Shown one piece after another: positions 34,331-47,007 of a stretch of 64,000 nucleotides of DNA. Made by a program: the position numbers and the translations under genes. How positions within the stretch are numbered: position 1 is the first letter of the stretch; every line of letters starts with the position of its first letter. Origin of the DNA: Pleurodeles waltl (Eukaryota > Chordata > Amphibia > Caudata > Salamandridae); NCBI RefSeq assembly GCF_031143425.1, contig NC_090442.1, forward strand, positions 430,049,776 through 430,113,775, written 5' to 3'. The notes under the pieces are model-generated. The model made no database searches and was not told where the DNA came from. It saw only the letters and a list, made by a program, of their open reading frames with translations.

Positions 34331-36419
34331 GAAACCAGGACTTTTTTCAGTGTCCCCCTCTTTTTGTCCCAATTTTTGACTACTAGATGCTGGCTATTTG
34401 ACTCTGAGGATGCCCTGGACTCTGCTAACTAGACTACTCTGACTAAAAGGTGTATGAAAATTAGGAATACTTAAAATTGGAATGACAACCTACCTGTAAG
34501 TCCCTGGTATATGGTAGAGCATGTGGGTTTAGAGGCTCAGCAGACTTAATGCACTTAAATGTGTACTTCTGTGGTGTCTGCTGTCAATTTGCGGGATGCT
34601 TTTAAGTTAAAGTTATATGTAAACTTGACTTTGGAAATAAAGGTACTTCCAACATCCTAAACAACCTTATTTTTACATGTACATCCACCCTAAGGTCTCC
34701 CATAAGTGCCCAAGAGTAGTGTGCCTTGTAAATATAAGCAGGGACATTATAAAATAAATTTCATATGCCCTGGTGAGGGGAAACTGCCAATTTCATTTTT
34801 CCCTATTATAGTGCATTAGCTCCGTAGACTAACATGGGACTACTTTATTTATGTATAACTATTGCTAGGAATGAGCTAAAAATGTAATTCTTGGACTTAA
34901 AATGATAGTTACAATAAATTAATCAATTTGCCACTGTTAGAAAAAAACACTGAAGAAAAGTTATAGAACTTGCTTTTCTGTTGAGCCAAAATCCAGCTTT
35001 CCAGCAGCTCTTTTATGTTTGGCCAGCCTCTGCCAGGCTGAGCCAAGCTGCCTTAACATTTTGTGAGTGGAGTTCTGCAAGCTGCAGAGCAAAAGGCAGT
35101 AAGGGGGCTGGGGCTGCAATGTGGTCTTCAAAGGGGGAATGACACTTAAGAGGGGGCACAGGCTCACCCCCACTTCCTGCCATTCCTGTCAGATGGGAGC
35201 CCCAGTGATTAGAATAGCAGAGAGGCTCGAGTGTTAAAGAAATTAGACACACTAGTGGGATGGCTTTGCCAGATCTTAACCTCCAGGAGAAAGATTCTAC
35301 ATCTTGGATTTTGAAAGAATAGTGCTTTCTGGGATTTATTTTTATGCTACACTTTGCAGAATGTGGTCACCGCAGAGGGTGGCACATAGCAACACATTGG
35401 TCAGAGATGCCCCCCTGCTTCCTAGCCCAAGAACACTGAATAAATATCGGACAGTTGCCCAGCAACTCAGGTCCCTTCCTGAAACTATAAGGAGAAGAAG
35501 GACTGTTGTGCACCCTAAAGAACTGCACTCTGCATGACTGCACCTGCTGTGCACTGAGGAATTATAGCTCTAAGGACTTTGCCTGGCTTCAAGAAGTGAA
35601 GGAGTAGAGTCCCTGACAGAAGCAGGTTAACAGAGTTTCACCTGCACCATGTCCATCAAGAGGACCCCAGCTGAACAGCCTCCAATGGTCTTTGAAAGAA
35701 CTGGCCTGGTGCATTCTGGGAATCATAGTCCCAACATCCCAAGGACAATCTCAGATTTTCTAGACCCTTGGATTGGGTGTTGTGGGTGCCCAAAGATCCC
35801 TGTCTGGAAACAAGAGGAAGAAGGACTGCCCTGCTGAACCCCTGATCTGCACCAAGAAGGACTGCACTCACAAGGGTTGCACCTACAGCACACTCTGGGC
35901 TTCACAAAAGAGGGCATTGTCTGGCTTCTAATGAATTTAAGAGTGGACTGCCTGTAAGCGACAGGTATAAAGGAGCTATGAAGAGTCATCTGTGTCAACT
36001 CCTGACAGATGGACAGATGGTCCCAGCTGGACAGCATTCACTTAACTTTTAAGGATTTGGCCAGGGGCACTGTGGGCATTGTAGTTCCAACGTCCAAAGG
36101 AACAACTCAGAGAATCTGGATCATTGGATTAGTGTTGTAGACCACTTTCCTGTGTCAAGAAACACTACTGCAAGTAAATGTAAAAGTGTTACACAATGGG
36201 CAGCTAGAACTCCTGACTTTGTCCAGCCAGTGAGACCTGTTTTAACTCTTTGCCTTCCTGTGAGCGCTATTTGCTTCTAAGCACCAGTTTTACTTTTAAT
36301 CTTCAAAAACGTCATATCTATGATTGATGTTTGTCATTTTGGTGTCTTTTTAATCATAAAAATATGTCTTATTCTTATAAATTGGTGTTGGATTTTTACT
36401 GGTGTGTTGTGTCTTACTT

Positions 36420-37905
36420 GAGAGACCCCTGACCTCTTTTGGCCGGAGCTCGCTCCCCTGCACCGACAGCACCACCTTGCTGTAGCGCTCCTCCCTGACC
36501 CCCGCCCACGTGACCGATCGCATGTTCAAGGCCCCCCTCCGCCTCCCTGGTGTCCAGTGTACGCTGGTAAGTCTCTACTATTCTGTGCACTGTGTCTCCT
36601 GTGTTTTTACCACTGTTTCCAATGTTTCCGCCGCTTTTCTGGCTTTCTCTCCTGCCCTCTGTCCTCCGCTTCTAGTCTGTGTTTTGTAGTACCTGTTTCC
36701 ACTGTTTCCGCCGCTTTTCTGGCTTTCTCTCCTTCCCTCTGTCCTCCGCTTCTAGTCTGTGTTTTGTAGTACTTGTTTCCACTGTTTCCGCCGCTTTTCT
36801 GGCTTTCTCTCCTCCGCTTCTAGTCTGTGTTCTGTATTACCTGTCTCCACTGTTTTTCCACGGTTCCTGACCTCATCCACTTTCCCTCTGTTTTTGACTT
36901 CTCTCTACTAGCCTGTACATTGTCTGTCGCTCTTTGGGCCTTTTATCAATACTTTTTTCACGGTTTCTTTCCCTCACCGTTTCCTTTTTTTTGGGCTACC
37001 TAGACCCTTGTGCGCTCCCCCGGCTCCTGCCTATTCCCTGCCGCTGCGTCCCTACGGCCCTGCCCCCCTCCCGCCCCATTCGCTCTCCCGCTCCTGCCCG
37101 CCTCCCAGCTGCCCCTCCATCCCACCTCCCCCTCTTAATGGCAGTCGCTGCACGGCCCAGGTGAGAGACCCCTGACCTCTTTTGTCCAGAGCTCGCTCCC
37201 CTGCGCCGACAGTACCACCTTGCTGTAGCGCTCCTCCCCGACCCCCGCCCACGCGACCGATCGCGTGTTCGAGGCCCCCCTCCACCTCCCTGGTGTCCAG
37301 TGTACGCTGGTAAGTCTCTACTATTCTGTGCACTGTGTCTCCTGTGTTTTTTCCACTGTTTCTGCTGCTTTTCTGGCTTTCTCTCCTGCCCTCTGTCCTC
37401 CGCTTCTAGTCTGTGTTTTGTAGTACCTGTTTCCACTGTTTCCACCGCTTTTCTGGCTTTTTCTCCTTCCCTCTGTCCTCCGCTTCTAGTCTGTGTTTTG
37501 TAGTACCTGTTTCCACTGTTTCCACCGCTTTTCTGGCTTTCTCTCCTTCCCTTTGTCCTCCGCTTCTAGTCTGTGTTCTGTATTACCTGTCTCCACTGTT
37601 TTTCTACGGTTCCTGACCTCATCCACTTTCCCTCTGTTTTCGACTTCTCTCTACTAGCCTGTACATTGTCTTTCGCTCCTTGTGCCTTTTATCAATACTT
37701 TGTTCACGGTTTCTTTCCCTCACTGTTTCCTTTTTCTGGGCCATCTCGACCCTTGTGCGCTCCCCCGGCTTCTGCCTATTCCCCGCCGCTGCGTCCCAAC
37801 GGCCCGTCCCCATTCGCTCTCCCGCCCCCACCCGCCTACCAGCTGCCCCTCCCTCCCACCTCCCCCTCTTAATGGCGGACACGCCGGAGGCGCGGCAGAG
37901 GCAAG
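36420..37905 (+). repeat. Two tandem 5' monomers (period 743 bp) of the LINE
   Basis: GAGAGACCCCTGACCTCTTTT starts at 36420 and again at 37163 (one T/G-type difference later in the word). The copies match over most of their length, with the second changing into the coding leader near 37875. Each contains a nested 80-bp repeat (TCTAGTCTGTGTTTTGTAGT at 36671 and 36751 in the first). A tandem promoter-bearing 5' UTR would be analogous to mouse L1 monomers. Confidence 0.8.
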
Positions 37906-40900
37906 CCTGTCTGCGCCCGTCCGCGCCCGGACTGCGCCCAGCGCCAGTCCCCCTGGCCCTACCAGCCAACCCCCCCCCAGAATACACTACCACCCCCACT
38001 GCCTCCTCTCCCTCAACCCCGGAGCCCGCCCCAACTGCATACTCACCAGCCCCACACACACACAAGGCCCCTTCTCCTGCCGCACCTGCCTATTCTCCTG
38101 CCCCACCCCCCACGCACCCCACACCAACACCAAACACAACAGCCCCCACACAACTACATCCGCACCCACAAACAAACCCCACAACCCACACACGCCCCAC
38201 ACCAATACCACCTCTACCCACAGCAACACCACAAACACCCCCACATATGCTACCTCACACCACAACAACCACACCACCCGCAACAACCTCAGCTGTCTGC
38301 TACTAAACACCTGTTCCCTACACAAACATGCCATAGAACTCTGGGACCTCATCACATCACACTCACCCGACATCGTCTTCCTCACAGAAACATGGACAAA
38401 CCTCACATCTGAGCCAGACATAGCCACAGCCACCCCGGAGGGCTACAACCTCCAACGCAAAGACTGCCTTAACAAACCTAGAGGCGGCATCGCCATCTTC
38501 CACCGAGACACCATCAAGGTCCCCACCAACACCCTTGACACCCTCAACAACGCAGAACACATGCACTTCCTCATCCATATCAACAACACCACCACCGTCA
38601 GAGGCACACTCATATACAGACCCCCTGGACCACCCCCCCCTTCTGCGACACCATCGCTGACACCATCAGCACGCACGCTCTCACCTCCACAGACTACATA
38701 CTCCTCGGCGACTTTAACATCCACCTGGAAAACCCCGTAGACCACAACTACTCCTCCCTCCTGGACAACCTCACCAACCCGGGAATCAAACAACTGGTTA
38801 CTGCCCCCACCCACTCGGCTGGACACACGCTCTACGCCATTTTCACCGCAAGCCAACATGTCACCTAGACCCACACCACCAAACTCCAATGGACAGACCA
38901 CCATTGCGTCCACTTCTCCTACAACAAACCACCCACACACCACCACCAACACACCACCCCCTACCGCATGTGGGACAAGATCCCCACGGAACACCTGAAT
39001 TCCCAACTGACACAAAGTCCCCCACCCAACACCACTGACCCCAACATCGCCGCACACAACCTCAACAAATGGATCACCACCTGTGCCGACACTCTCGCGC
39101 CCCTCAAAAAAAACATCACTACCCGCAATATCAAGAACGCCCCATGGTTCACCACTGAACTCCACGAGTCCAAACGCAAATGCTGCAAAGCAGAGAAAAC
39201 CTGGAGACAAGAACCCTCCGCCACCAACCTCTCCGCCCTCAAAACCACCACACGCATCCACCACCAACTCATACGCACCACCAAAAGAGCATACTACAAG
39301 GAACGTATTGACAACAACTCCCAAAGTAGCAAAGAACTCTTTACCATCATCAAAGAGCTCTCCAAACCCAAAGCCAGCAACCAAGACCCCACCGTCACAC
39401 AAACCCTCTGCAACTCCCTCTCAAATTATTTTCACCGCAAAACCCAGGACATACACAACAGCTTCATACCACACACACCCTCCACACACAACCCCCACCC
39501 ACCCAACACAAACCCAACACACACACCCCACAACCTACTCACCACCTGGGCCCCCACTACCGACGAAGAAACTGAAAAGACAATGAACTCCATTCACTCT
39601 GGCTCCCCCTCCGACCCATGCCCCCACCGTATATACAACAAGGCCAGTCCCACCATCGCCCCTAAACTCCCAGCCATAATCAACAGCTCATTCGTAACCG
39701 CCACCTTCCCTGACCTCTGGAAACACGCAGAAGTTACTGCGCTCCCAAAAAACCCAAAGCCAACCCAGACAACCTCTCCAACTACCGCCCCATCTCCCTC
39801 CTCCCTTTCCCAGCCAAGGTCATGGAAAAACTAGTCAACTCCTGCCTATCCCACTTCCTCAAGACAAATCACACACTTGACCCCTCCCAATCTGGGTTCC
39901 GCAAAAACCACAGCACGGAAACCCCTCTCATCGCTTGCACTGACGAAATCAGATCCAGAGTAGACATGGGCGAGACCGTAGCACTCATACTCCTCGACCT
40001 CTCCGCAGCCTTTGACACTGTCTGCCACCACACACTCCTTACACGACTCCACGACGCTGGGATCTGCCACCTAGCCCTGGACTGGCTCACCTCCTTCCTT
40101 ACCGACAGAACCCAAAAAGTCCGCCTCCCACCCTTCCAATCCTCCGCCACCAAAATCACATGCGGAGTCCCACAAGGCTCCTCCCTCAGCCCCACCCTCT
40201 TTAACATCTACATGGCCCCACTAGCCAACATCCTCAAACCCCACGGCACCACCATCCTCTCATACGCTGATGACACACAACTCACCCGCAACCCCTCCAC
40301 CGCCAAAACCAACCTACACGCTGCACTCCTTGACACCGCTGCCTGGATGATAGCCAACCACCTGAAACTCAACTCCAACAAAACCGAAATAATCATTTTT
40401 GGTCCTCACAAAAACACTTGGGACCCCTCTTGGTGGCCCACCACACTACCCCCGCACCCACCCCCGCAAACCATGCACGCAACCTCAGCATCATCATGGA
40501 CCCCTCCCTCTCTATGACCCAACAAATCAACACACTCACCTCCTCATGCTTCAACACACTCCACACACTGAAGAAAACATTCAAATAGATCCCCACAGAG
40601 ACCAGAAAGACAGTCACCCACGCTCTCATCAGCAGCAGGCTTGACTACGGCAGCGCCCTCTACACCGGCACCACACAAAAACTCAAACGCAAATTACAAC
40701 AAATCCAGAACTCAGCAGCACGACTCATCCTCGACTTGCCCCGACATGAACACATCTCACCACACCTCAAATCCCTCCACTGGCTCCCCATAGACAAAAA
40801 GATCACCTTTAAGATCCTCATCCACAGGCACAAATCCTTCCACAACACCGGCCCAACCTACCTCAACGAGAGAGTGACCTTCCAAACTCCCATACGCCAC

Positions 40901-41080
40901 CTCCGCTCCGCCGACCTCTCCCTCGCCTCAGTCCCCCGCATCAAACACACCACCACGGGGGGAAGATCCTTCTCCTATCTGGCCCCCAAAGCCTGGGACT
41001 CCCTCCCCACCCACCTCCGCAAAACCCAGGACCTCCTTCTCTTCAGAAAAAAACTTAAAACCTGGCTTTTCGAACAGTGA
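37872..41080 (+). pseudogene. L2-type ORF2: endonuclease - reverse transcriptase
   Basis: A Pro/Thr-rich leader begins near ATGGCGGAC at 37872 and shifts frame before the endonuclease. The endonuclease opens with LLLNTCSLHKH and IVFLTETW (about 38300-38400). Shift at the C-run near 38635; GDFNIHLENP then continues. Stop TAG at 38876. RT linker frame 38968-39834; shift at the A-run near 39750; RT frame 39822-40517 with SGFRKNHSTET, LLDLSAAFDTV, GVPQGSSLSPTLF and YADD (40263-40274). Further shift near 40430 and stop near 40587. The C-terminal domain has LHWLPIDKKITFKI and ends at 41080. The catalytic Asp residues of RT are intact, but the protein is broken at least five times. Confidence 0.82.
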
Positions 41081-41345
41081 TCTACCTTCCCCTCCCCCCT
41101 TCCAGTGCCTTGAGACCCTAATGGGTGAGTAGCGCGATCTATAAATCTCTTTGATTGATTGATAGATATTGTATTGGTGTTTTTACATGCTTTAATCCCC
41201 TGTCTCCTAAGTTAAGCCTGCCTGCTCATGCCAGTTACCAAGGGTTGAGCAAGGAATTAATTTACTGAGACCTTGACTGACCTTATAATGTGATTGTGGT
41301 CTTATTACCACTGATGTTTACCTACCTACCCCTACTAACAAAACA

Positions 41346-43789
41346 CCTTTCAACAGAAATGCTAAGTTAAAATATGCAATCTAAAATGGAGACTGTATGC
41401 AGGCCCTGTCATGCTTTACCACCACCCTTTTGGCTGTGAGAGACTGTGCTCAAACTAAAATAAAAGTATAAAAAACGGTCTAATGTAAGAACATTAAATG
41501 AATATATGTGTAAAATATAAAATTCATTTCAACAATAAAAGCAAATAAAAATTGGCACTCAAAAAGCCAATAAAATGAGTAAAAAATAAATTTCTTAAAA
41601 ACAAGGGCCTGAATCAAAGCAGGCTCTAGACATATTCCCATGTCCAAAGTCAATGGGATCCAGGAAGGAACCCGCAACTGCAGACAGATCCACCGTGGCC
41701 TGAGAAGCAAGTTCCGATAAACTAACATGGTCAAATCCAGCCTACTCAGCAGATGCTGAAGTCGAAACAGACGGTGGTGTAACCACAACATTAGAGCCAG
41801 ATTCCAGGAATCCAGGAGCTGAAGCATCCATGTCGACTGGAACTGATGGCTCATATTACTCATCCAATAGAAATGGCAGCCTCTTAGAACAGCACTGAAG
41901 GTGGGTCCTCAACGAACTCACATGCAGTTCCATATCCGCAGGATGAACCAATCATGTAGCCAGACACAAGTCTAATCCACACTCAAAGGAGCACAGCAGA
42001 CAGCAGAACATGGGCTGTACACATCGTAACTACACAGGGCTAAAGGAAAAAGACCTATTCATGTTCATTTCCTGGAGCAAAGACACTCTGAAATACTGTA
42101 TAATGCTTTCATGACACAGAAGGACATGTTGCAGATTCACAACCATTTGGTCTTGAGGTCGAACTAAATTGGGATGAAAATAGCAATGACCAGAAATAGT
42201 GCAAGCCATATGCCTCGAAAAAACATTTGAATTCAAAGAGTGCAGAAAGGATGGTATCACTCTGAATATACTCCGGAACATCCTCACAAAGTCAGACCCA
42301 ATCAATTAAAAAAAGTGTTCCACCCCAGTGGTATTTGATGCATTAAATATTTGTTGAACAATGTCACCAAAATGCTGTGTGCAACAGTAATTGGACTTCA
42401 GAGGAAGACCTTATAACTTGAAGAACAAAGGTCTCTCAGACGGATGTAAAAGCAATATCCTTTGGAAGCAATAAGGCTTTCCATTGGCTCAGCTCATGAA
42501 CGTTTACATTAAAAATAGGGATCGATGGTCATACAGTAATTTCCCTAACCATACGTGTGGGTGGAAATAACATTTGTTTCAGTAAGTCACAACCCTGGAG
42601 ACCGTCACCACATATGGAACACCTAGTTTCATCCCACAAAGACTATGGTCGTTCAAGAACAAATAACTCCCATTCAAGAGTAATCAGAACACCGGGCCAA
42701 TCAACAAGATTGGTGTGCCTTTCAGATAACACACCAAGTTGGCCATGAACGCAAGGCTTGCGTAATGCAGTGTTACCTCTTTACGAACCCCTTGGACCCA
42801 GTTCAGGAGCAGTGCATTCAGGAATGTCCATTCAAAATCAAGACTAAACTGTAACAAATCTAATCCTAACAAAGAAGAAAAACAGTGAAATGGCAATCCA
42901 AATATAGGACCATGGGTGAATTAGATAAGTCTATTTCAGCCAGAGAAGAAAGCATATACTCCATGTAGATGAGTATGAAGAATGTGAAGAGAGATCATTA
43001 ATGTTGACAAAATAACCAGAAGAAGTCTGTGAAAAAACAGGAAAGTCATGTGGCAAAGAAGACATTGAAGTCTATTCCAAAGGTTGTTGGTAATAAACAA
43101 TTTCATTATTAGCAACAGCAGTTCAAAACATCTGGAGTATGTCTTTATTGGGAGTAGCAACAGGAATTAGTGGAAACTCAGCCAGTCCCCAGGTGGGGAG
43201 TAACGATACTTGCATTACTTACTGCTTGTAGAGGGATTTCTGCAGGGTAGTGAGAGGAGACAGGGAACTTCCCAGGAGCCTCTGTGGCCTACTGTGTTGG
43301 ACTGGCCACATGGTGCAGCTTGATTAAGTCAATGGCACAAATCTTTTGTTTTTTCAAAACCAGCAAGCGGATACAAAGTCATAGTTTTGGTACCTTGAAT
43401 GCCAATGATCCATAATCTTCTCTTGAACTAGACTCCTACTTAAGGTATCCAGCTGGAAGATTCTAGTCGCTTTTTCACTTAATCATTGACAGAACGTTTG
43501 GTAGTTTCATTTGAGGGCTCATCTCAGACGTCTTGTAATTCCTATGAGACAGCAAAACATTTACTGATATCATAAGATGTGTCTGCCGCCACTGTGCCAG
43601 GATTATTGAGACCTCATGTTGGGGCTGGCCTCCCAAAGATCTTCTAGGAAGATAATTTAAAACTTTCTGGACTCCGTATAGATGATGAATCCAACTGTGA
43701 CCTGAGACTAATACCCTAGCTGTTAAGGACTGTTTTAAGTCATGTTTCTTCCTTTCCACAACAAATTTCCTTCAGGATGATAGGGAGAG
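41346..43789. other. Unassigned sequence
   Basis: The minus strand has several moderate frames (127 codons at 41480-41863, 91 at 42030-42305, 70 at 42684-42896, 94 at 43475-43759). None shows a domain I can name. AT-rich, no tandem structure noticed. Probably an old unrecognised retroelement. Confidence 0.25.
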
Positions 43790-44345
43790 GAATAATGTAC
43801 CACATCACCTAGGGTTCCCATGGTATCTCTGTAATCCTTAGGGGCACACTACTAGGACATGCAAATTGTAAGAGTACATGTCCTACTTTTTACTTACACA
43901 GCACCCTGCATTATGGACTACCTAGGGCCTACCTTAGGGATAACTTATATGTAATAAAACAAGAGTTTAGGGCTTGGCAAGAGGTTTGCAATGCCAAGTC
44001 GAGGTGACAGTCAAACTGCAGACACAGGCTCTGAAGTGGTAGGCCTGAGACTTTTTTACAGGGCTACTTGAGTGGGCTTCACAATTAGTGCTGCAGGTCC
44101 ATTACCATTTAATATATAGGCCCTGGGTATATGGTGTACTATACCATTTACAAGGGGCTTACAAATTAATTAAATATGCCAAAGGTGAATACACCAATGT
44201 TATTATGTTTAGAGGAGAAGCACATGTACTTTAGCACTGGATAGCAGTGGTACACTACTCAGAGACCTACAGCCAAGAAAAACAAGGTCAGAAAAAGAGG
44301 AAGACTAAATGTTTAGGGTATCCCTGGCAGACAGGCTATTTCCAA
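43790..44345 (-). repeat. Partial LTR of the 2.1-kb family, inverted
   Basis: The reverse complement follows the U3 half of the family: AAAGTAC/TGTGC near the start, the CTGCAGCACTAATTGTG block, TAGGCCTACCACTTCAGAG, then the CTTGGCATTGCAAACC and CCTAAGGTAGGCCCTAGGTA blocks. It stops before the TATA-like box, so only about the first quarter of the LTR is present. Edges are approximate. Confidence 0.65.
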
Positions 44346-45347
44346 CTCTAGCCCAGAGAAGAGTGGCTTTTAGATGTGGAAGAGTTTAAAAACTGGCTTG
44401 AAGATCTACATTACTAAAATGAACAACAAATTCTATATGGTGAATTAATGTCAACCACGTCCAGTGCCTGTGATGTTTGGCAACCACTACACAATTATCT
44501 CTATTCTCATTCTCTGCATCCTGCATCATCTGAGTGGCTGGATCCCCTGTACAGCTCAGTAGATGGACAGCAGGAGACAGCTCTCAATAACCACTAAAAA
44601 TAATGGCTAGTTCGGAGATGGTCCTGAAATTCCAGGATAACACCACCATGTGTAGTCTACGTGGGTTTGATATTGCTTTCTTTAGGTTTAACATTGTGCG
44701 GACTGAGGGAACGACTGGGCCTGTTCCGAATTTGATGTTATAGTGTGGCCATGGACTTGCAGCAATGTATTTTGGTTGTATTCTTGAAAAATATAAAGAA
44801 ACTAAAAACAAATTAGCAAAGACAAATAAATCAGTTCAAAAGAAACGTTCCCTCAAGTTATCCCTAGCACTCTTGGAACATCTTGCTTTATTCCTTTAGT
44901 CTTGCAACTATCTGCTGTTGGTGTCAGCGAAGATTTAAAACCTGAAGAGCAATTACTGACAACTCTAGTGCACATTGGAGACAAGTAAAGTTGCCAGCTT
45001 CTTGGGATAGTCTCTTTATAAAGCCAATAGACCATCTCCTAAATGCTTAGGTCCATTGTTTTTATGTGTTGTTCCCAATATGAAGTGGTGGCAAGTAAAG
45101 GCACTGTTTGATTTAGTCACCTTCTACCACTGTATAATAAAAACAGGCTTCTGAATATGATTTATTTTTCATATTGAAAAAACTAAATGCTGCCTAATTC
45201 TGGTAAAAGATATTTCACACAGAAACAAAACATACATTTATGTTTACAATACTTAAAGACATCACAAATACTGTTACATGGGTTTCAGTATGTAAACATG
45301 CGTGGTGAATTTTCTTAAAGATTCAGAAATTCTGGACCATATCTTAC
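44346..45347. other. Unassigned sequence flanking the cadherin-type exon
   Basis: Nothing recognised. If the cadherin exon is real, this is intron downstream of it in the gene's orientation. Confidence 0.3.
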
Positions 45348-45521
45348 CAGAGGAGAAACGAGGGTCACAGATTGGGGGTTCACTGGTTACAGCAATGGTT
45401 AATGTGTAGGAGGCTGTATGGGTGGCGTCATTATCTGTAGCCTCAATCAGTAAAGGGTACATTGTAGGATTATCAGGATTGTCAAAATCCAACTTTTTCA
45501 GAAGAGTTAGAGTGCCAGTGG
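45348..45521 (-). CDS. Single exon of a cadherin-type gene (58 codons)
   Basis: On the minus strand a pyrimidine-rich acceptor (...CTTCCATCAG) precedes the exon, and a consensus donor (GTAAGAT) follows at 45347-45341. The exon is 174 bp with phase 1 at both ends, so it could be skipped or shuffled without a frameshift. It encodes the second half of an extracellular cadherin repeat: GTLTLLKKLDFDNPDNP, then YPLLIEATDND, a beta strand ending LTIAV, and EPPICDPRF. The LDxD and A-D calcium-binding motifs of cadherins are recognisable (D in LDFD; ATDND). Cys in the PPxCxP linker recalls the cadherin-related (CDHR) family, but the specific gene is not certain. No other exon of it was found, consistent with very long introns. 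Confidence 0.7.
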
Positions 45522-46320
45522 CTGATGGAAGAGTTGAAAGACATAAGCAGGTTAATTAGAACTTCATATTTAGAAAGAGATTAGTAACAGTTGTGCATTG
45601 TTTTAAGATAACATTTATTAAGTATTGTGGTTAGTAACAAAGTACTATAGATATACTATACCTACTTAAAGGTGATGGTCCACACACAAGAATCACATCT
45701 CACAAGGCCCTTCTCAACACATAAAATGGTAGTCACCCCCATAAGCAGACTACATACTATTTCTTCTAATATTTCCTGCTTAAATGCAGATCAGCAGAAA
45801 TATGTAGTAAGGAGATTGCTGACTTTGACTTTGAGCACCTGACTGAAAACTGGTTGAATGTTTGGTGCTGGATCTGCTTGTCCAACTTGAAAAGCCTATT
45901 ATCCACCTGTAATGATCTGAGCAGTCCCATGCTAGGCTAATTATCCAATGTTCTTCAATGCATCCAACTACATTAGTACACCAACTAATTTCTCAGTACA
46001 ATGGAAAGGTGATGGGGATAATGTCCACCTTTTCCCCTACAAGAAGGAAAAGAAAAAAATCAAAAAGGTCAGCCCATTAGTTCTGTAAAGAACTAAACAA
46101 GGGCATTGAAAGCTGAACAGATTTAGCATTGCATCCCACACTGCTGAGCCTGACACAAATCTTATAGCTTTCACTGGGGAATACACACAAAAAAGGACAA
46201 ATCAACCAAGCTAAAAATGCCCCAAATACTTTTTGAGTTCATTATCCATTGTTCTCAGATCAGAGGGGATAACACATGTCCAAGGAAAGATGAGAGGGGT
46301 TCTCTTCTTCTTTGTAAAGT
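45522..46320. other. Unassigned sequence
   Basis: Intronic if the neighbouring exon is real. No repeat or gene recognised. Confidence 0.3.
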
Positions 46321-46990
46321 AGGTGAAGATGATAGAACTATCGCTCACACATTTCTCAAAATCTCACATCTATTTTGGTATGCCATCAAAAGCTAAGCAG
46401 TCCACCTTCAGAAAATTCACCCAAATAGAATTGTTCAAAACAATTGGCAAAGGCAAAGCTAAACACTCCTCCCTCTTTTCTGAACCCATCTCCACCTTGC
46501 TTCTCAATAATGTCTATTTTATAAATCCTCATTACGTCAACCTAAATACTGACTCTCTGTCCCAACAAACAGTCCCGGAATGCTTAAAAAATGTATGTAT
46601 GTATGTATAATATATATATATATATATATATAGCATTAGACAGCTGCACAGAGACCCAGCTACAGCACTACACTGAGATTAACAATCCACTAGATGAGCT
46701 TCAATTAGGTTTTAGACCAAGATGTAGAATGGAGAATAGCTGATGATGCTTTCTGCATCCTAGAAGAATATCATTCCTGCCTCATTCTCCTCCTTGACTG
46801 CTCAGCTGCATTTCACATGGTGAACCATGCCATTCTTCTAAAAGCCCTTGAATGAGAATGAGTAGCATGCTTGCAAGCTGGTTCCACACTAATTCTCCTC
46901 CAGTTTAAAAATCAAAGTCAGTGAATAGAAATGGATACCATATATTTTCTCAACCAACATATTATTTCATCTCTTGTATGAAGATATTAT
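46321..46990 (+). pseudogene. Old L2-type LINE RT fragment, left of the Harbinger insertion
   Basis: A 95-codon frame (46323-46610) followed across a microsatellite by translated blocks resembling L2 RT: EINNPLDELQLGFRP, then LEEYHSCLILLLDCSAAFHMVNHAILLKAL, the LDLSAAFDTVDH block in degraded form (46780-46850). The sequence is cut by the Harbinger left end at 46991 and resumes after it. Confidence 0.6.
46591..46632. repeat. Microsatellite (GTAT)n(TA)n
   Basis: About four GTAT units followed by roughly twelve TA units inside the old LINE fragment. Confidence 0.9.
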
Positions 46991-47007
46991 GGGGGTCATT
47001 CTGACCC
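46991..47007 (+). repeat. Harbinger left terminal inverted repeat
   Basis: GGGGGTCATTCTGACCC. It contains an internal near-palindrome GGTCATTCTGACC that recurs at 47080-47092. Preceded by target duplication TAT. Confidence 0.85.

Larger units (their letters stand above)
36420..41165 (+). mobile_element. L2-type LINE, nearly full length, degenerate
   Basis: About 4.75 kb inserted in the older LTR. It has two tandem ~743-bp 5' monomers, a proline/threonine-rich leader frame, endonuclease, reverse transcriptase with intact YADD, the conserved C-terminal domain, and a short 3' end closing in TTGATTGATTGATAG in place of a poly(A) tail. The GATT-type microsatellite end and the protein blocks fit the L2/CR1 group. 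The plus strand is strikingly C-rich and G-poor in the coding part, which opens long meaningless frames on the minus strand. Confidence 0.85.
34340..41345 (+). repeat. Old LTR of a related family, split by an L2-type LINE
   Basis: The left part (about 34340-36419) shares the layout of the 2.1-kb LTRs: CTGCTAAC near its start, a transition block with AAGGCAcnCCTAAGG-type sequence, and near 36290 the TCATATCTATGATTGATGTTTGTCATTTTGG segment that mirrors the R/U5 region of the LTR at 79. The right part resumes at 41166 with the CTAAGTTAAGCCTGCCTGCTC block. Both edges are approximate. A ~350-bp internal duplication (35650-35840 versus 36005-36170) is present. Confidence 0.55.

Noticed and set aside
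38443..39402. 319-codon minus-strand ORF rich in Val/Gly inside the LINE
   Set aside because: It is antisense to recognisable endonuclease/RT-linker coding sequence. The plus strand is C-rich and G-poor, which removes stops from the complement.
41480..43759. Series of minus-strand frames as a possible host gene or retroviral protein
   Set aside because: No conserved motif, splice pattern or order of domains could be recognised on either strand.
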